The translations under genes were made by a program, and so were the position numbers. The notes beneath the pieces were generated by a model that worked only from the letters and a program-made list of their open reading frames with translations, had not been told where the DNA came from and did not search any database. Source: a bacterium (GTDB taxonomy: Bacteria; UBP4; UBA4092; JAOAEQ01). From it: a stretch of 64,000 bases of DNA. The first letter of the stretch is position 1. The number at the start of each line of letters is the position of its first letter. Below are positions 29,610 to 38,712 of this stretch, one piece after another. The DNA lies in the NCBI GenBank assembly GCA_026416715.1, contig JAOAEQ010000021.1, positions 1 through 64,000 on the forward strand, in the 5' to 3' direction.

Positions 29610-32600
29610 TTAGTCAATAATCGTTGCGGTTAAGAAAATAAATAACCGACTGGTTTCAGTGTAATCTATATTCTTCTTAAAAAAGGTACGAATGATTGGG
29701 ATACTGCCTAAAATAGGAAATTTCGATTCCGCAGTATGCGCTCGTTCGTGGATTAGTCCGCCTAGTACAATAGTTTCCCCCGTATTAACTCGTGCTTGCG
29801 TAGTTAATGTGCGCGTATCGATTACCGCTTGTCCTAATACTTCTGAATTTAATACATTTTTACTATATGGTGAATCAGCTAATCCTACATCCGGAATAAC
29901 CATATTGATTGGAACGCGACCGACGATTTCCTGAACAGTCGGAGTAATGTTTAAAATTATCGAACCATCTTCGTGGATTGTTGGAGTTACGGTCAATGAA
30001 ATATTCACTGAATCAAATGACCACGCATATGAAATTGTGCTGTTTGTCCATGTAACAGTTACATTCGGAACACTCTTATACATTGATAAGGTAGCCGATT
30101 GCTGGTTAATTACGGTTACCCTTGGTGATGAAATAGTTTTCGAAACTCCTTTAGCTTCCATTGCTTGGAACGTCGCAGATAATCCACCTTTGGTCTGGAG
30201 TTGATATAATGTATTACCGCCTATAAGGTTGGTGCCAAAAAGCGGGTCTAGGACATCAGCACTACCGCCAAAATTAACCTGGTCATATACCGGAGTTAGA
30301 CTGCCAATATTACTTAAACTTGGAATTACCCAGTCAAAACCATATTTTTTTGCCATAGTTTCATTAACTTCGATAAACTTCGCTTCAATAGATACTTGCA
30401 ATAGTGGGATATCCAGCTGTTCTACTGCTTGGAGAAACCGGTTCCACGCTTCCGGTTTATCACGGTCAATCCAGACTATCAGCGCATTACTCGGAGTATA
30501 CTGCTGAATATCAAGAATCCCGATATCCTGCATAGACCGACGCTGGGGAAGTTGCGCTCCTTGTGGTTGACCAAACTGTTGTGCTTGGTAGAACTGCATC
30601 TGTTGTGCACCTTGTATCTGCCAGATTTCGATTTCTATCTGTGGCGGGTTGAACGTTGCTTTCGTTAACCGGATACGATACATATCCGCTTGAATACTCT
30701 GACCAAGAGTTAATGTCTGGTCACCATCTCGAGCGGGAGTCCGCCAATAAATCCTCGCTGATGGATTAGCCGTATCTCCAGTTAAACTAACTAACTCGAT
30801 ATATAAATCACCGTAGGTAACACCGCCTCCTGACCCTTGCGATAAGGTATATTTCGGTGCTGACCCGATACCGCCGCCACCGCCAGGGCCCTGTAAAATC
30901 CTACGTAATGCTTCTAATAATGAATTCGGTTCCGCATGTTTAATTTTATAAATTTTCCACGGCTGGTCTTCCAGCTCGGGAAGTTGTGCAATATAATCCG
31001 CGACTTTCTTCTGATTTATTTTGGTATCGACAACTGAGATAATTCCGCTTTTTTCATCTGGGATTAATCTTCGTCCACTTTCATACGCTTTATCTCGACC
31101 TTCCTGCGCATATAGCATTGCACCGAGAATTTCCGCTATTCCATCGACCATTTGTTTCCGTAAATTTGCTTTTCGTTCAGCTTCCGTAGCGTCGTCTTTC
31201 GGGTCTGCAAGTAATGCTCTTGGGACAACCCGATACGCATTCGCAACTAAATCTGATTCCGCTAATTTATCCATCATATTTTTGTTAGCGAGGAATTCTT
31301 CTACTTTGCGAATATTATCAAGCGTATCCCGAACGACCAACGTAGTTCCGCCTGGTTCTAAAATAACTTTGCGTTCGGTTATATCTACTCCTGGCACCGG
31401 TGACGCTTCTAATAATGCGGTTACTGCCTTTCTAACTTCTTCAGCTATACCTCGGCGGATGATAAATGTTTTATTGATTAACTCAGTCGGACGAGGTTCT
31501 ACCGCCGGTAAATTGGTGGTAATATATTCATCCAACTTAGCAATATTTGCTTTTGTATCAGTAATGATAAGCTGATGTGTTCGTTCGTCAAGATATAATT
31601 GCTGACCAGCAATTTGCGGTTTTACATCTTTTCCATAAAGATAATCCTGCAACATCCGAGTTTCGACCATTAGATAATGCAGTTTACGCACCTGGTCATT
31701 ATTTAACGTATATACTTTACTTTTTAAATCTGGAATTACTTGAATAGTATTCCCTATCCGATTATATTTAAATCCATATAAGGGCAGTAAATTGTCTAAC
31801 GCTTGTTTCAATGACCAATTTGACGCGGAAAAACTTACTTTCGCTTTAACTCCTTCTCCAATGATAATATTAAACCCAGCTACCGCTCCCATTTGCGTCA
31901 AAACATCGCCAATTTCTTGATCTGGGACATCCATCGTAATTACCGGCGCTAACATTCTTTGTTCATTTTCTGCTTCTTGTTTAGCTAATTCTTCTGCTTT
32001 TCTCTGCTCTTCAAGTGCCTTTTCATATTCCGGACGAGTTTGTTCAATCATTAATTTCGCTTGACGATGGTCTGGAACTAATGACAGAACGGTTAACCAT
32101 TCATTATGTGCAGTAATAAAATCGTTTTTATTTAACGCAGCTAATCCCGCTTGATAATGCGCTTCCGCTTCTTTCACTTTAGCTGCTAATTCCGCTTTCG
32201 CGCGTTCTGCACGAACCTTTGCTTCTGCTGCTTCTGCTCGTTTAATTTTTTCTGCATATGCCCGTTCTTCAGCATCCTGTTTTTTCTTCTGAACTACAAC
32301 TTCTTTTTCTGGTCGAGTTTTTTGTTCTTTTGCACTAATTGCTGCCGCTTCTTTAGCTTTTTGTTTTTCCAAAGCTTGCGCTTCCTGCCGTAATATAGCT
32401 TCCAGCTTCTGCTGCGATTTTTCTAAAAGCGACTTCGCTTCTCCATTATTTGGGTCTAATTCTAAAACTTTCTGAAATTGTTCTACGGCTATTTCATATT
32501 GTTGTTGAGCATAGTTCTTCTTCCCAGCTTTGAGTAAATCGCTAATCTGCTGTTCCCGCAATTTCTCTTCCTCTTTCGCTTTCAATTCCATTTCTTTCTT

Positions 32601-33218
32601 CGCCGCTAACTCCTGCGCCCGCTTCTCAGCAGCAGCCCTCTTCGCCGCCTCCTCAGCAGCCTTCCGCTCCGCCATCTCTCGTGCCGCCGCCTCCTCAGCC
32701 GCCTTCTTCGCCGCTAACTCCTGCGCCCGCTTCAATCGCGCCTCTTCCGCTAACCGTGCCTTCTCCTCTGCTCGTGCGCGTTCTGCAGCTTCCCGCGCCG
32801 CTTTTTCCTGTGCTATCTGCTCTGCTTTCGCTCGTTTAATCGCTTCTTCTTGTGCTTTCTTTTCTGCAGCTAATCGTGCTCGCTCTTCAACAACTTTCTG
32901 TGGATTTGCAATCGCATCATCACATTTCTTGATATAACTTAACGCGTCTGGATGGCTCGGGTCTAACCGAATCACTCGCTCAAACTGCGCTTTCGCTTCC
33001 AGATATTTATCTTGTTCATACAAGGCAATTCCTTTTTTCAAAAATTCTTTAATCTTCGACTGTTTTTCCTTTTCATACGCTGCCATTTCATCTGCGGTTA
33101 ATTTCGCAATACGCGTATCTCCTGTATTGACATCAGCGAAACTATTGGATACACTATAACTCTGAACTAAAATTGAAAAGCCGAGTATTAAACCAATAAT
33201 TAATCTTGACGATGTCAT
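29610..33218 (-). CDS. giant secretin with N-terminal TPR and coiled-coil region (PilQ/GspD-like)
   Basis: About 1,202 aa. Order: Sec signal peptide (about 1-28), TPR-like helices (about 40-95), a long Ala/Glu/Lys/Arg-rich coiled coil (about 110-225), a second TPR-like block (about 225-275), more charged helix, a third TPR-like block (about 345-400), then secretin N-domains (STN-like segment beginning ITMDVPDQEIGDVLTQMG, about 430-505) and the C-terminal secretin pore (about 960-1,200, with SIEAKFIEVNETMAKKYGF and GETIVLGGLI). It should form an outer-membrane channel for pilus or secretion. The frame extends 26 codons to an ATG at 33296 that has its own ribosome-binding site. I prefer 33218 because AGGGAGG lies 9 nt before it and the signal peptide begins there. 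Most secretins are 450-750 aa. Confidence 0.85.
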   Translation of the reverse strand: MTSSRLIIGLILGFSILVQSYSVSNSFADVNTGDTRIAKLTADEMAAYEKEKQSKIKEFLKKGIALYEQDKYLEAKAQFERVIRLDPSHPDALSYIKKCDDAIANPQKVVEERARLAAEKKAQEEAIKRAKAEQIAQEKAAREAAERARAEEKARLAEEARLKRAQELAAKKAAEEAAAREMAERKAAEEAAKRAAAEKRAQELAAKKEMELKAKEEEKLREQQISDLLKAGKKNYAQQQYEIAVEQFQKVLELDPNNGEAKSLLEKSQQKLEAILRQEAQALEKQKAKEAAAISAKEQKTRPEKEVVVQKKKQDAEERAYAEKIKRAEAAEAKVRAERAKAELAAKVKEAEAHYQAGLAALNKNDFITAHNEWLTVLSLVPDHRQAKLMIEQTRPEYEKALEEQRKAEELAKQEAENEQRMLAPVITMDVPDQEIGDVLTQMGAVAGFNIIIGEGVKAKVSFSASNWSLKQALDNLLPLYGFKYNRIGNTIQVIPDLKSKVYTLNNDQVRKLHYLMVETRMLQDYLYGKDVKPQIAGQQLYLDERTHQLIITDTKANIAKLDEYITTNLPAVEPRPTELINKTFIIRRGIAEEVRKAVTALLEASPVPGVDITERKVILEPGGTTLVVRDTLDNIRKVEEFLANKNMMDKLAESDLVANAYRVVPRALLADPKDDATEAERKANLRKQMVDGIAEILGAMLYAQEGRDKAYESGRRLIPDEKSGIISVVDTKINQKKVADYIAQLPELEDQPWKIYKIKHAEPNSLLEALRRILQGPGGGGGIGSAPKYTLSQGSGGGVTYGDLYIELVSLTGDTANPSARIYWRTPARDGDQTLTLGQSIQADMYRIRLTKATFNPPQIEIEIWQIQGAQQMQFYQAQQFGQPQGAQLPQRRSMQDIGILDIQQYTPSNALIVWIDRDKPEAWNRFLQAVEQLDIPLLQVSIEAKFIEVNETMAKKYGFDWVIPSLSNIGSLTPVYDQVNFGGSADVLDPLFGTNLIGGNTLYQLQTKGGLSATFQAMEAKGVSKTISSPRVTVINQQSATLSMYKSVPNVTVTWTNSTISYAWSFDSVNISLTVTPTIHEDGSIILNITPTVQEIVGRVPINMVIPDVGLADSPYSKNVLNSEVLGQAVIDTRTLTTQARVNTGETIVLGGLIHERAHTAESKFPILGSIPIIRTFFKKNIDYTETSRLFIFLTATIID
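32596..32733 (-). repeat. 30-bp direct repeat in a GC-rich coiled-coil segment of the secretin gene
   Basis: The same 30 bp occur at 32596-32625 and 32704-32733, 108 bp (36 codons) apart, each encoding KRAQELAAKK. Between and around them, about 32590-32780, codons are strongly G/C-ending, unlike the A/T-ending codons of the rest of the gene. Confidence 0.75.
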
Positions 33219-33343
33219 TACCGTAAACCTCCCTAAGAGTTCTTTATAATATGCTTCAAACATATATTGTAACATTCTATTCATTTTTTTACTCATGGTA
33301 ATTTCTCCCTAATAAATAATAAATGGTTTAGTTCAATTAAAAA

Positions 33344-33844
33344 TTAATTTGTTGTTGCTTGCGCTGAAGCTTTTGCTTTTTCAGCTTTATTTTTCAATTT
33401 AATCGCAGGTTGTCGTGCTGAATCCTGCGCTAGTATTTCTTCACATAATCGGATCGTTTCATCATAATTTTGCTGGTCAAAAAATGCTTGGGCAGCTTTA
33501 AGTTTATCTGCTATTTTCTTTTCGAAATCATATCGGGTCATTACATCGCGAAAATCAAATAAATTTCGGGATAATAATTTGGTTTTATAATCGGATTCAT
33601 CAAAAGATTTCATGCCGGCAATGGTTTTAGCCACTGCTTCCGCACTCTCTTTCGGAAAATTAATTGTTTGTTGCTTTTGCAATTCTACTTTCGGCATATA
33701 ATCTTCAGCGGTCTTTTGCCCACTTTGTGCTAATATCACTAACATCAAGATAAAAATTATTGCTAAGAAAGCAATCAGCAACCATTCTTTCCAGGCAAAA
33801 AGTAATTTTTTTATTTTACTGGTGTCAATTTGTTTAGCTGCCAT
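33344..33844 (-). CDS. membrane protein with TPR-like tail in the pilus operon
   Basis: 166 aa. A basic cytoplasmic start is followed by one membrane span (about residues 19-40) and an external region. The C-terminal part (about 105-155) has a TPR-like pattern (AAQAFFDQQNYDETIRLCEEI) close to the TPR blocks of the neighbouring secretin. It occupies the place of pilO/pilP between pilN and pilQ in classical operons, but I see no PilO or PilP motif. It may be the inner-membrane partner linking the PilM-PilN fusion to the secretin; this is inferred from position. Spacing to its neighbours is short, so it is co-transcribed. Confidence 0.75.
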   Translation of the reverse strand: MAAKQIDTSKIKKLLFAWKEWLLIAFLAIIFILMLVILAQSGQKTAEDYMPKVELQKQQTINFPKESAEAVAKTIAGMKSFDESDYKTKLLSRNLFDFRDVMTRYDFEKKIADKLKAAQAFFDQQNYDETIRLCEEILAQDSARQPAIKLKNKAEKAKASAQATTN

Positions 33845-33856
33845 ATATATTTTAAT

Positions 33857-35527
33857 TTACGATTTTTCCGTAGGCGGTTTACATTGTACCGTAAATCGAA
33901 ATACCGTCACAGGTTTTCCTAATCGGTCATCGGTTTGGGTTTTCATTTCATCGAGACTTGATTTTTTAAAATGATGTTTATTTGCTGGATTATTTAACCT
34001 ATTACCAAAATCTACTACTGAATCTTCTCGTAAAGCCTTTCCTTCTATAATCAAGGTATAATCCGCCCCGCCAGTAATCTTCGTAAACCAGACATCAACT
34101 GGAGTCATTTGATTTAATTTTACTAGTTTATCCAACCAATAGGTTCGATTCGCTATGACTAACGATAAATTATCATATTGTTTTACCAAGTTATCTTTTT
34201 TCTGATTAATTTTCTGATATTTATCATACCCAGCTTTACTAGCTAATGCTTTTTGATTTAATAATGAAATTGCCTCTTGTTTTTGTTTTAATTCGTTTCC
34301 GCCAAATTGTGCCCCGGTAAATATAATGGCAGCTAACAATCCGGTAGCGATTGCTAATTCAATTCGTTTCGCAGAAAATTCACGAACGCTTTTAATTTCC
34401 TCGGGCAGGAAATCAACTTTAATAAGTTCGGTTACTTTTGGCAACCCACGTAACGCTAATCCAACACACGTGGTGAGAAAAGGAAGCTGGTCAGAATAAC
34501 TATCACGTAATTCGGTTAATCCTTGCCAGGTCGGATAATCTTGCACGAGCTGAACAGTTGTTCCGATTTTCATTTCTAAAAATTGGGCTATCCCAGGAAG
34601 TTTTGAAGTCCCACCACTTAAAATAATGCGACCGATAGCAATGCCATCGGGTTGCGAAATATAATAATCAAAGGTTCGGCGAATTTCGCCAATGAGTTTT
34701 TCTAACGCACTACCCACGGCGTCTTGAATCAATTTCTCGCGTTGTTTCGTTTCATTTCCGGCTTCGCTTTCTTCAAACAATTCAAGTTCGAGCGGTGCTT
34801 TCCCTTCATTAATCTTAATATCTTCAGCTTCATTTAACGAGATATTTAATGTACTCGCAATCCCCCGGGTGATTTCTATTCCGCCAATAGGTGCGGTTCG
34901 TGTGAAACTTAGTTTCCCATTGCGAATAATGCTAATATCCGTTGCCGACGCTCCGATATTCATCAACGCGATTGCTTCTTCAGAAGGAGTTGGATCAATA
35001 TATTTATGAAAATTATATAATGCAACAGGAGTTACATCCAGAAATAATGGTTTTATGCCTGTTTTACTGAGAAACTCGATATATTCTGCAATAGATTCTT
35101 TTTTACTCCCAACCAGTAAAACCTCAACCTCAGTAGATTCAGGAATTTGACTGATTTGATAATCAAGTTGGATTTTATCTAATGGGAAAGGTATCTGGTG
35201 ACGGGCTTCGTAAGCAATTATTTTTGCCAATCGGTCTTCAGGGGCAATCGGTAATCGCATTTTCCGAACAAATACTTGATGTCCAGGTAACCCGAAAATT
35301 GCTTTTTTAGCCGAAATTTTATTTTCTTTCAGCAACGATTGTATCGTTTCAATCACCGTGGCAGTTCTCGCTTCAGACGTTTCAGATTCAACAAACGGGA
35401 TTCTCTTAACCGCAACGCGGTCAATCACAACACTATTACGTGTTCGCCGCAACTCAACAGCTTTAACGGTTCCACTACCTATATCAAGCGATATCATTTT
35501 TTTCGCCGACAATAAATTACCTACCAT
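33857..35527 (-). CDS. PilM-PilN fusion protein
   Basis: 556 aa. Residues about 10-365 are a PilM-type actin-like ATPase fold (ISLDIGSGTVKAVEL, a DIS segment with GASATDISI, and ILSGGTSKLPGIAQFLE). At 371 comes VDFLPEE, which corresponds to the short INLLP-type peptide at the start of PilN that normally docks into PilM. A membrane span follows (about 390-408), then a coiled coil and a PilN-like periplasmic domain (VWFTKITGGADYTLIIEGKA). Docking partner and dock are thus on one chain. It begins the operon and has a promoter about 24-52 nt upstream. An ATG at 35497 is an alternative start. Confidence 0.88.
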   Translation of the reverse strand: MVGNLLSAKKMISLDIGSGTVKAVELRRTRNSVVIDRVAVKRIPFVESETSEARTATVIETIQSLLKENKISAKKAIFGLPGHQVFVRKMRLPIAPEDRLAKIIAYEARHQIPFPLDKIQLDYQISQIPESTEVEVLLVGSKKESIAEYIEFLSKTGIKPLFLDVTPVALYNFHKYIDPTPSEEAIALMNIGASATDISIIRNGKLSFTRTAPIGGIEITRGIASTLNISLNEAEDIKINEGKAPLELELFEESEAGNETKQREKLIQDAVGSALEKLIGEIRRTFDYYISQPDGIAIGRIILSGGTSKLPGIAQFLEMKIGTTVQLVQDYPTWQGLTELRDSYSDQLPFLTTCVGLALRGLPKVTELIKVDFLPEEIKSVREFSAKRIELAIATGLLAAIIFTGAQFGGNELKQKQEAISLLNQKALASKAGYDKYQKINQKKDNLVKQYDNLSLVIANRTYWLDKLVKLNQMTPVDVWFTKITGGADYTLIIEGKALREDSVVDFGNRLNNPANKHHFKKSSLDEMKTQTDDRLGKPVTVFRFTVQCKPPTEKS

Positions 35528-35550
35528 AATCTAATCGTAAATAATTATAC

Positions 35551-35579
35551 ATTGTATCACATTAGAATAGCATATTCAA
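35551..35579 (-). promoter_or_regulatory. promoter of the pilM-pilN/secretin operon
   Basis: Minus strand: TTGAAT (35579-35574), 17-bp spacer, TACAAT (35556-35551). This gives a very short leader before the ATG at 35527. The rest of the 261-bp gap to the PHP gene is A+T-rich and without recognisable features. Confidence 0.5.
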
Positions 35580-35788
35580 ATAAATTATTACACGTTTAAT
35601 AAACTACTACAATAAATTTCTTATTTTGTTAATGAGTTATTTTTTGGATAATTGATTATTTTTCCTAATTTTGTCTATATATTTATATACTTGAATAGCA
35701 ATAACTGTCAAGATAATTCTGCGAATTATATCCCAAAATAAATTTTTTTGGTGAGTGTATCAATCATATCTAATTTCTAAATTTTTGG

Positions 35789-36838
35789 CTACTTGAGCGA
35801 TGTTGCTCGAAGATAAATGGGATTAGAATATATCCACGGATGCCGATGATATGTAACTTCAACTCGATACACGCCAGGAGAATTAAGCTTATAAACGATT
35901 TTATGGGTTTGTTCGCGATAAATAACTTGTCCATCTTTAACGAGTTTTACCATAACATATTTATCGTGTATAGGTATAGTTATGTGACAATATATCGGAA
36001 ACGACGGGCAAAGTTCATCACCCATTATTCCCAATATTTTTTCTTTTTTATCAACAGCAACAAAATTAAATCCGCTAGATAACGCAATTCCATCATTCGC
36101 CAAGAACACATGACCGGATTTCAATGCCTGATAAACTCGTTTTGCATCCTCGATTCCTTTGTAACTTAAAGGAGCGGACAATAATATGTGTGTTCGGATA
36201 GTTTTAAATACCTGGTGATACGGTAATATCACTGGTCGTTTGAATGGCGTTAATACTTTCGCATGAGCATCAACGCCGCCAATTGCAACCACTCGCCGAG
36301 TTTGAGTTAATTCATCCCATTTTTTTATTGTTTCTAGGGAAGGACCACTAATCGTATGCTGCGGATTTAACCAGCGTTTCGCAAAATTGAGCCAAGTTAA
36401 ATCTTTCGCCCAATCCGCGAGATACGACCATAATTCAATCCCGGTAAATTCAGGCACATTCCAGTTTTTCCAGGAAACATTGCGAATTGCAAATTGCCAA
36501 TTACTGCCAAAATGTGGATGTGCTATGAAACTTAATCCTTGATGTTTGTGTATATCTATCAAATATTGTTCCGGTTTTTTTCGCCGACCGGAAATCCGAC
36601 TCGAAATGTTTAATGCTAGACAATGCCCCGCCCGACCAGAAATTTCTTCACCGACCAACACTAACGTTTTCCCATGCCAACCCTCGATGTGTTCTTTTTT
36701 AGCGCGAATCGTGTTATGGTCAGTTATGATTATATAGTCTAATTCCGCTTCCTGAGCGGACTTGATGATTTCTCGCAACGAACCTGAACCATCAGAATAA
36801 TGACTATGGATATGAATCGCACCGAGGATTTCGAACAT
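35789..36838 (-). CDS. PHP-domain phosphoesterase-like protein
   Basis: 349 aa. The N-terminal PHP fold shows metal-ligand motifs AIHIHSHYSDG (H9, H11, D16), TDHNTI near 40, VGEEISG near 64, and FIAHPHFG. A later GGVDAHAK segment supplies further ligands. PHP enzymes include histidinol phosphatases and nucleotide 5'-phosphatases such as TrpH/YciV. The C-terminal roughly 90 residues are beta-rich, ending YRVEVTYHRHPWIYSNPIYL, which resembles the tail of PHP proteins of the CehA kind. The exact substrate is unknown. Confidence 0.8.
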   Translation of the reverse strand: MFEILGAIHIHSHYSDGSGSLREIIKSAQEAELDYIIITDHNTIRAKKEHIEGWHGKTLVLVGEEISGRAGHCLALNISSRISGRRKKPEQYLIDIHKHQGLSFIAHPHFGSNWQFAIRNVSWKNWNVPEFTGIELWSYLADWAKDLTWLNFAKRWLNPQHTISGPSLETIKKWDELTQTRRVVAIGGVDAHAKVLTPFKRPVILPYHQVFKTIRTHILLSAPLSYKGIEDAKRVYQALKSGHVFLANDGIALSSGFNFVAVDKKEKILGIMGDELCPSFPIYCHITIPIHDKYVMVKLVKDGQVIYREQTHKIVYKLNSPGVYRVEVTYHRHPWIYSNPIYLRATSLK

Positions 36839-36850
36839 ATTTCATTAGAT

Positions 36851-36880
36851 AGAATACCGTAGAAAGAAACCGTTTGTCAA
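36851..36880 (-). promoter_or_regulatory. promoter of the PHP-domain gene
   Basis: Minus strand TTGACA (36880-36875), 18-bp spacer, TATTCT (36856-36851), giving a leader of under 10 nt. Confidence 0.5.
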
Positions 36881-36951
36881 AAGAAACAAAATGGGAATAA
36901 TCGGCGTAATAAAAATAATGTAAATTTTATCGTTAAATGTGCTAAGTTAAG

Positions 36952-36980
36952 TTGACCATATCATAATCCTATGCTAAACT
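36952..36980 (+). promoter_or_regulatory. promoter of the two plus-strand unknown genes
   Basis: TTGACC at 36952-36957, a 17-bp spacer and TAAACT at 36975-36980. It is divergent from the PHP-gene promoter 70 bp away. Confidence 0.5.
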
Positions 36981-37032
36981 TAAAGCGGTAGGTTATGTTG
37001 AATTTTATAAAGGGTATTGCGATTGATTGCTT

Positions 37033-37518
37033 ATGTTCACAACATTTTGGGATTGGGTATTAGGAATAGGAATTCTCATCGTCTTGATTTTATTTTTTGG
37101 TGAAATATATATTTTTTATCGTGACCGCAGGTCGTCAGCAATATTTGCGGCATTAAGTTATTTATCTGTAGCCATTGGATTAAGTTTTTATTTCACCAGT
37201 TCATTATGGCTCCGTTTGGTTTTCGGTCCGCTCATATTCATTTTTGCGTTCATTTTATTTTGGGTAAGTTACTCTGCACGGAAAGAAGAACGCGCTCCGC
37301 GCGCGATTTTCATCTCAAAAACACAAAAGGAAAAAGAAGCTGAAAAACAATCAAAATTAGAAAAGAAAAGGGTTGCTGAGATTTCTGCTTCCGGAGCTAT
37401 CGCTGCGGAAAAACGAACTACCGCACGAATTCCAATCGCTGGCGGAAAATCCCTTCCTAAAAGTGGTTCAAGTGCAGGAAAAACATCGCCACCGACTACT
37501 GGAAGAACGAGTAAATAG
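37033..37518 (+). CDS. hypothetical membrane protein with basic tail
   Basis: 161 aa, no family recognised. It has three hydrophobic segments (about 3-27, 38-55, 61-82) followed by an entirely hydrophilic tail rich in Lys, Glu, Ser and Ala, ending GRTSK. The shape suggests a small inner-membrane protein with a cytoplasmic tail that could bind nucleic acid or membrane. The ATG at 37033 is used; a TTG two codons earlier is possible. A promoter lies about 55 nt upstream, and the following gene is 79 nt away in the same direction. Confidence 0.6.
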   Translation: MFTTFWDWVLGIGILIVLILFFGEIYIFYRDRRSSAIFAALSYLSVAIGLSFYFTSSLWLRLVFGPLIFIFAFILFWVSYSARKEERAPRAIFISKTQKEKEAEKQSKLEKKRVAEISASGAIAAEKRTTARIPIAGGKSLPKSGSSAGKTSPPTTGRTSK

Positions 37519-37597
37519 CGTTTCGCAATTATCAGAACAGCGACCTTATACCTATTTAACAGTAACTTAACTAATGTTATAACAAATTTTCACCATT

Positions 37598-38422
37598 ATG
37601 GTTGCAGATACCAAGAACCCTATCAATTGTAGAATGGCTGACTGTCAGTATTATTCCGAGCAGATAATGAATACGTCGGAAGGACAGGTTAAGCAGGTAT
37701 TCTGTGCTTCACCAAACTGGGCATTATTATCGGTTACTCGGATTGACCTCGGTTGTCCATCATACCGACTGGATTGGACAAAACGAACCAGTCAACTATC
37801 GACCCCGGAAATTAAACCAGTTCAACCGAAACCGCAACCTGAAGAATCTACCGCAGCAATCCTCCCTAGAAAGCCTCAAGCTACCGCTCCTTCGAAACCA
37901 ACTCTAAGTAAAGTGAAAAATCGGAATAATGATCAACCGAATGCTCCCGATAGTCTGAAACCGAAACCACGGCAAAAACCGACCCCAGATTTCGCACCGC
38001 CAGTTAGTCCGAAACCTGAACCAGAACACGTGCCAACAAAAGCTTTTTCTCGGATGAAAGATTTACCGCCGCCGGAAGAAATTGTTCGTCGGTTTATCGA
38101 ATCGTGGAATAAGCAAGATTTTGCTGCGGAATATCAATGTTTATCGCAAACCTTGCCATTACCACCGCTCGGTGATTATATTCAATCCCGGCAATCGATA
38201 TATCAAGCATTATCGCAACAAATTGGAAAAGGAACCCCACCTCTCCAGCAAGTGGAGATTAAGAAGGTCGAATTCCGTCCTGGCGGAGTTTATATCGAAT
38301 GCCTACGGAAAGATATTTTGGGTAAAGAAGAAAAACATTATCTTCAGGAGTTTTTGCTCCGTCGAGAAGAAGGCGGTTGGAAAATCACGCATGTCCATTC
38401 AAAACGATTGCGAACCACCTAG
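37598..38422 (+). CDS. protein with Cys motif, Pro-rich linker and NTF2-like domain
   Basis: 274 aa. The first 60 residues contain four Cys (C11, C16, C36, C53) spaced like a small metal- or cluster-binding knuckle. Residues 62-150 are a linker rich in Pro, Lys, Gln and Thr (many KP and PKP pairs). Residues about 155-274 have the NTF2/SnoaL-like pattern: EEIVRRFIESWNKQDFAAEYQCLS at the start and EFLLRREEGGWKITHVHSKR at the end. Such domains bind small ligands or act as scaffolds. No signal peptide is seen, so it is probably cytoplasmic. I do not recognise the combination. Confidence 0.65.
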   Translation: MVADTKNPINCRMADCQYYSEQIMNTSEGQVKQVFCASPNWALLSVTRIDLGCPSYRLDWTKRTSQLSTPEIKPVQPKPQPEESTAAILPRKPQATAPSKPTLSKVKNRNNDQPNAPDSLKPKPRQKPTPDFAPPVSPKPEPEHVPTKAFSRMKDLPPPEEIVRRFIESWNKQDFAAEYQCLSQTLPLPPLGDYIQSRQSIYQALSQQIGKGTPPLQQVEIKKVEFRPGGVYIECLRKDILGKEEKHYLQEFLLRREEGGWKITHVHSKRLRTT

Positions 38423-38491
38423 TTTATACAATTCATTAAACGCTCACTGCCCGCCTAACTTTGCCTTTATAATGTCTAATATTGGAACGTA

Positions 38492-38518
38492 ATGAGAATT
38501 GAACCGTTCAATTCTCAT
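38492..38518. terminator. perfect 13-bp inverted repeat between the NTF2-like gene and tRNA-Ala
   Basis: ATGAGAATTGAAC (38492-38504) is complementary to GTTCAATTCTCAT (38506-38518) around a single central base. It separates a plus-strand gene from a minus-strand tRNA, so it may end transcription from both sides. No T-tract. Confidence 0.45.
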
Positions 38519-38636
38519 GATGCCCAAGTAACACATCACTCAATAAACAAATAAACTATTTATTCAAAACCGATAATATCAATAAAATTGTTACAGATTT
38601 CCGAAATTAACGTAAACTAGGCGAGAAAAATTGAAC

Positions 38637-38712
38637 TGGTGGAGGAAAAGGGAGTCGAACCCTCGACCTCCTCGTTGCGAACGAGGCGCTCTCCCAGCTG
38701 AGCTATTCCCCC
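38637..38712 (-). tRNA. tRNA-Ala (anticodon CGC)
   Basis: A 76-nt cloverleaf on the minus strand, including an encoded CCA. The acceptor stem is GGGGGAA/TTCCTCC with the G3-U70 pair that marks alanine tRNAs. The anticodon stem is CCTCG/CGAGG with loop TTCGCAA, so the anticodon is CGC (codon GCG). The T arm has the TTCGACT loop. It lies about 110 nt downstream of pyrG in the same direction. Confidence 0.97.

Noticed and set aside
30229-31575. Several long plus-strand frames opposite the secretin gene (such as 31021-31575 and 32530-32937)
   Set aside because: They mirror the strong codon bias of the secretin strand, are rich in Ser, Ala and Asn, and lack ribosome-binding sites.
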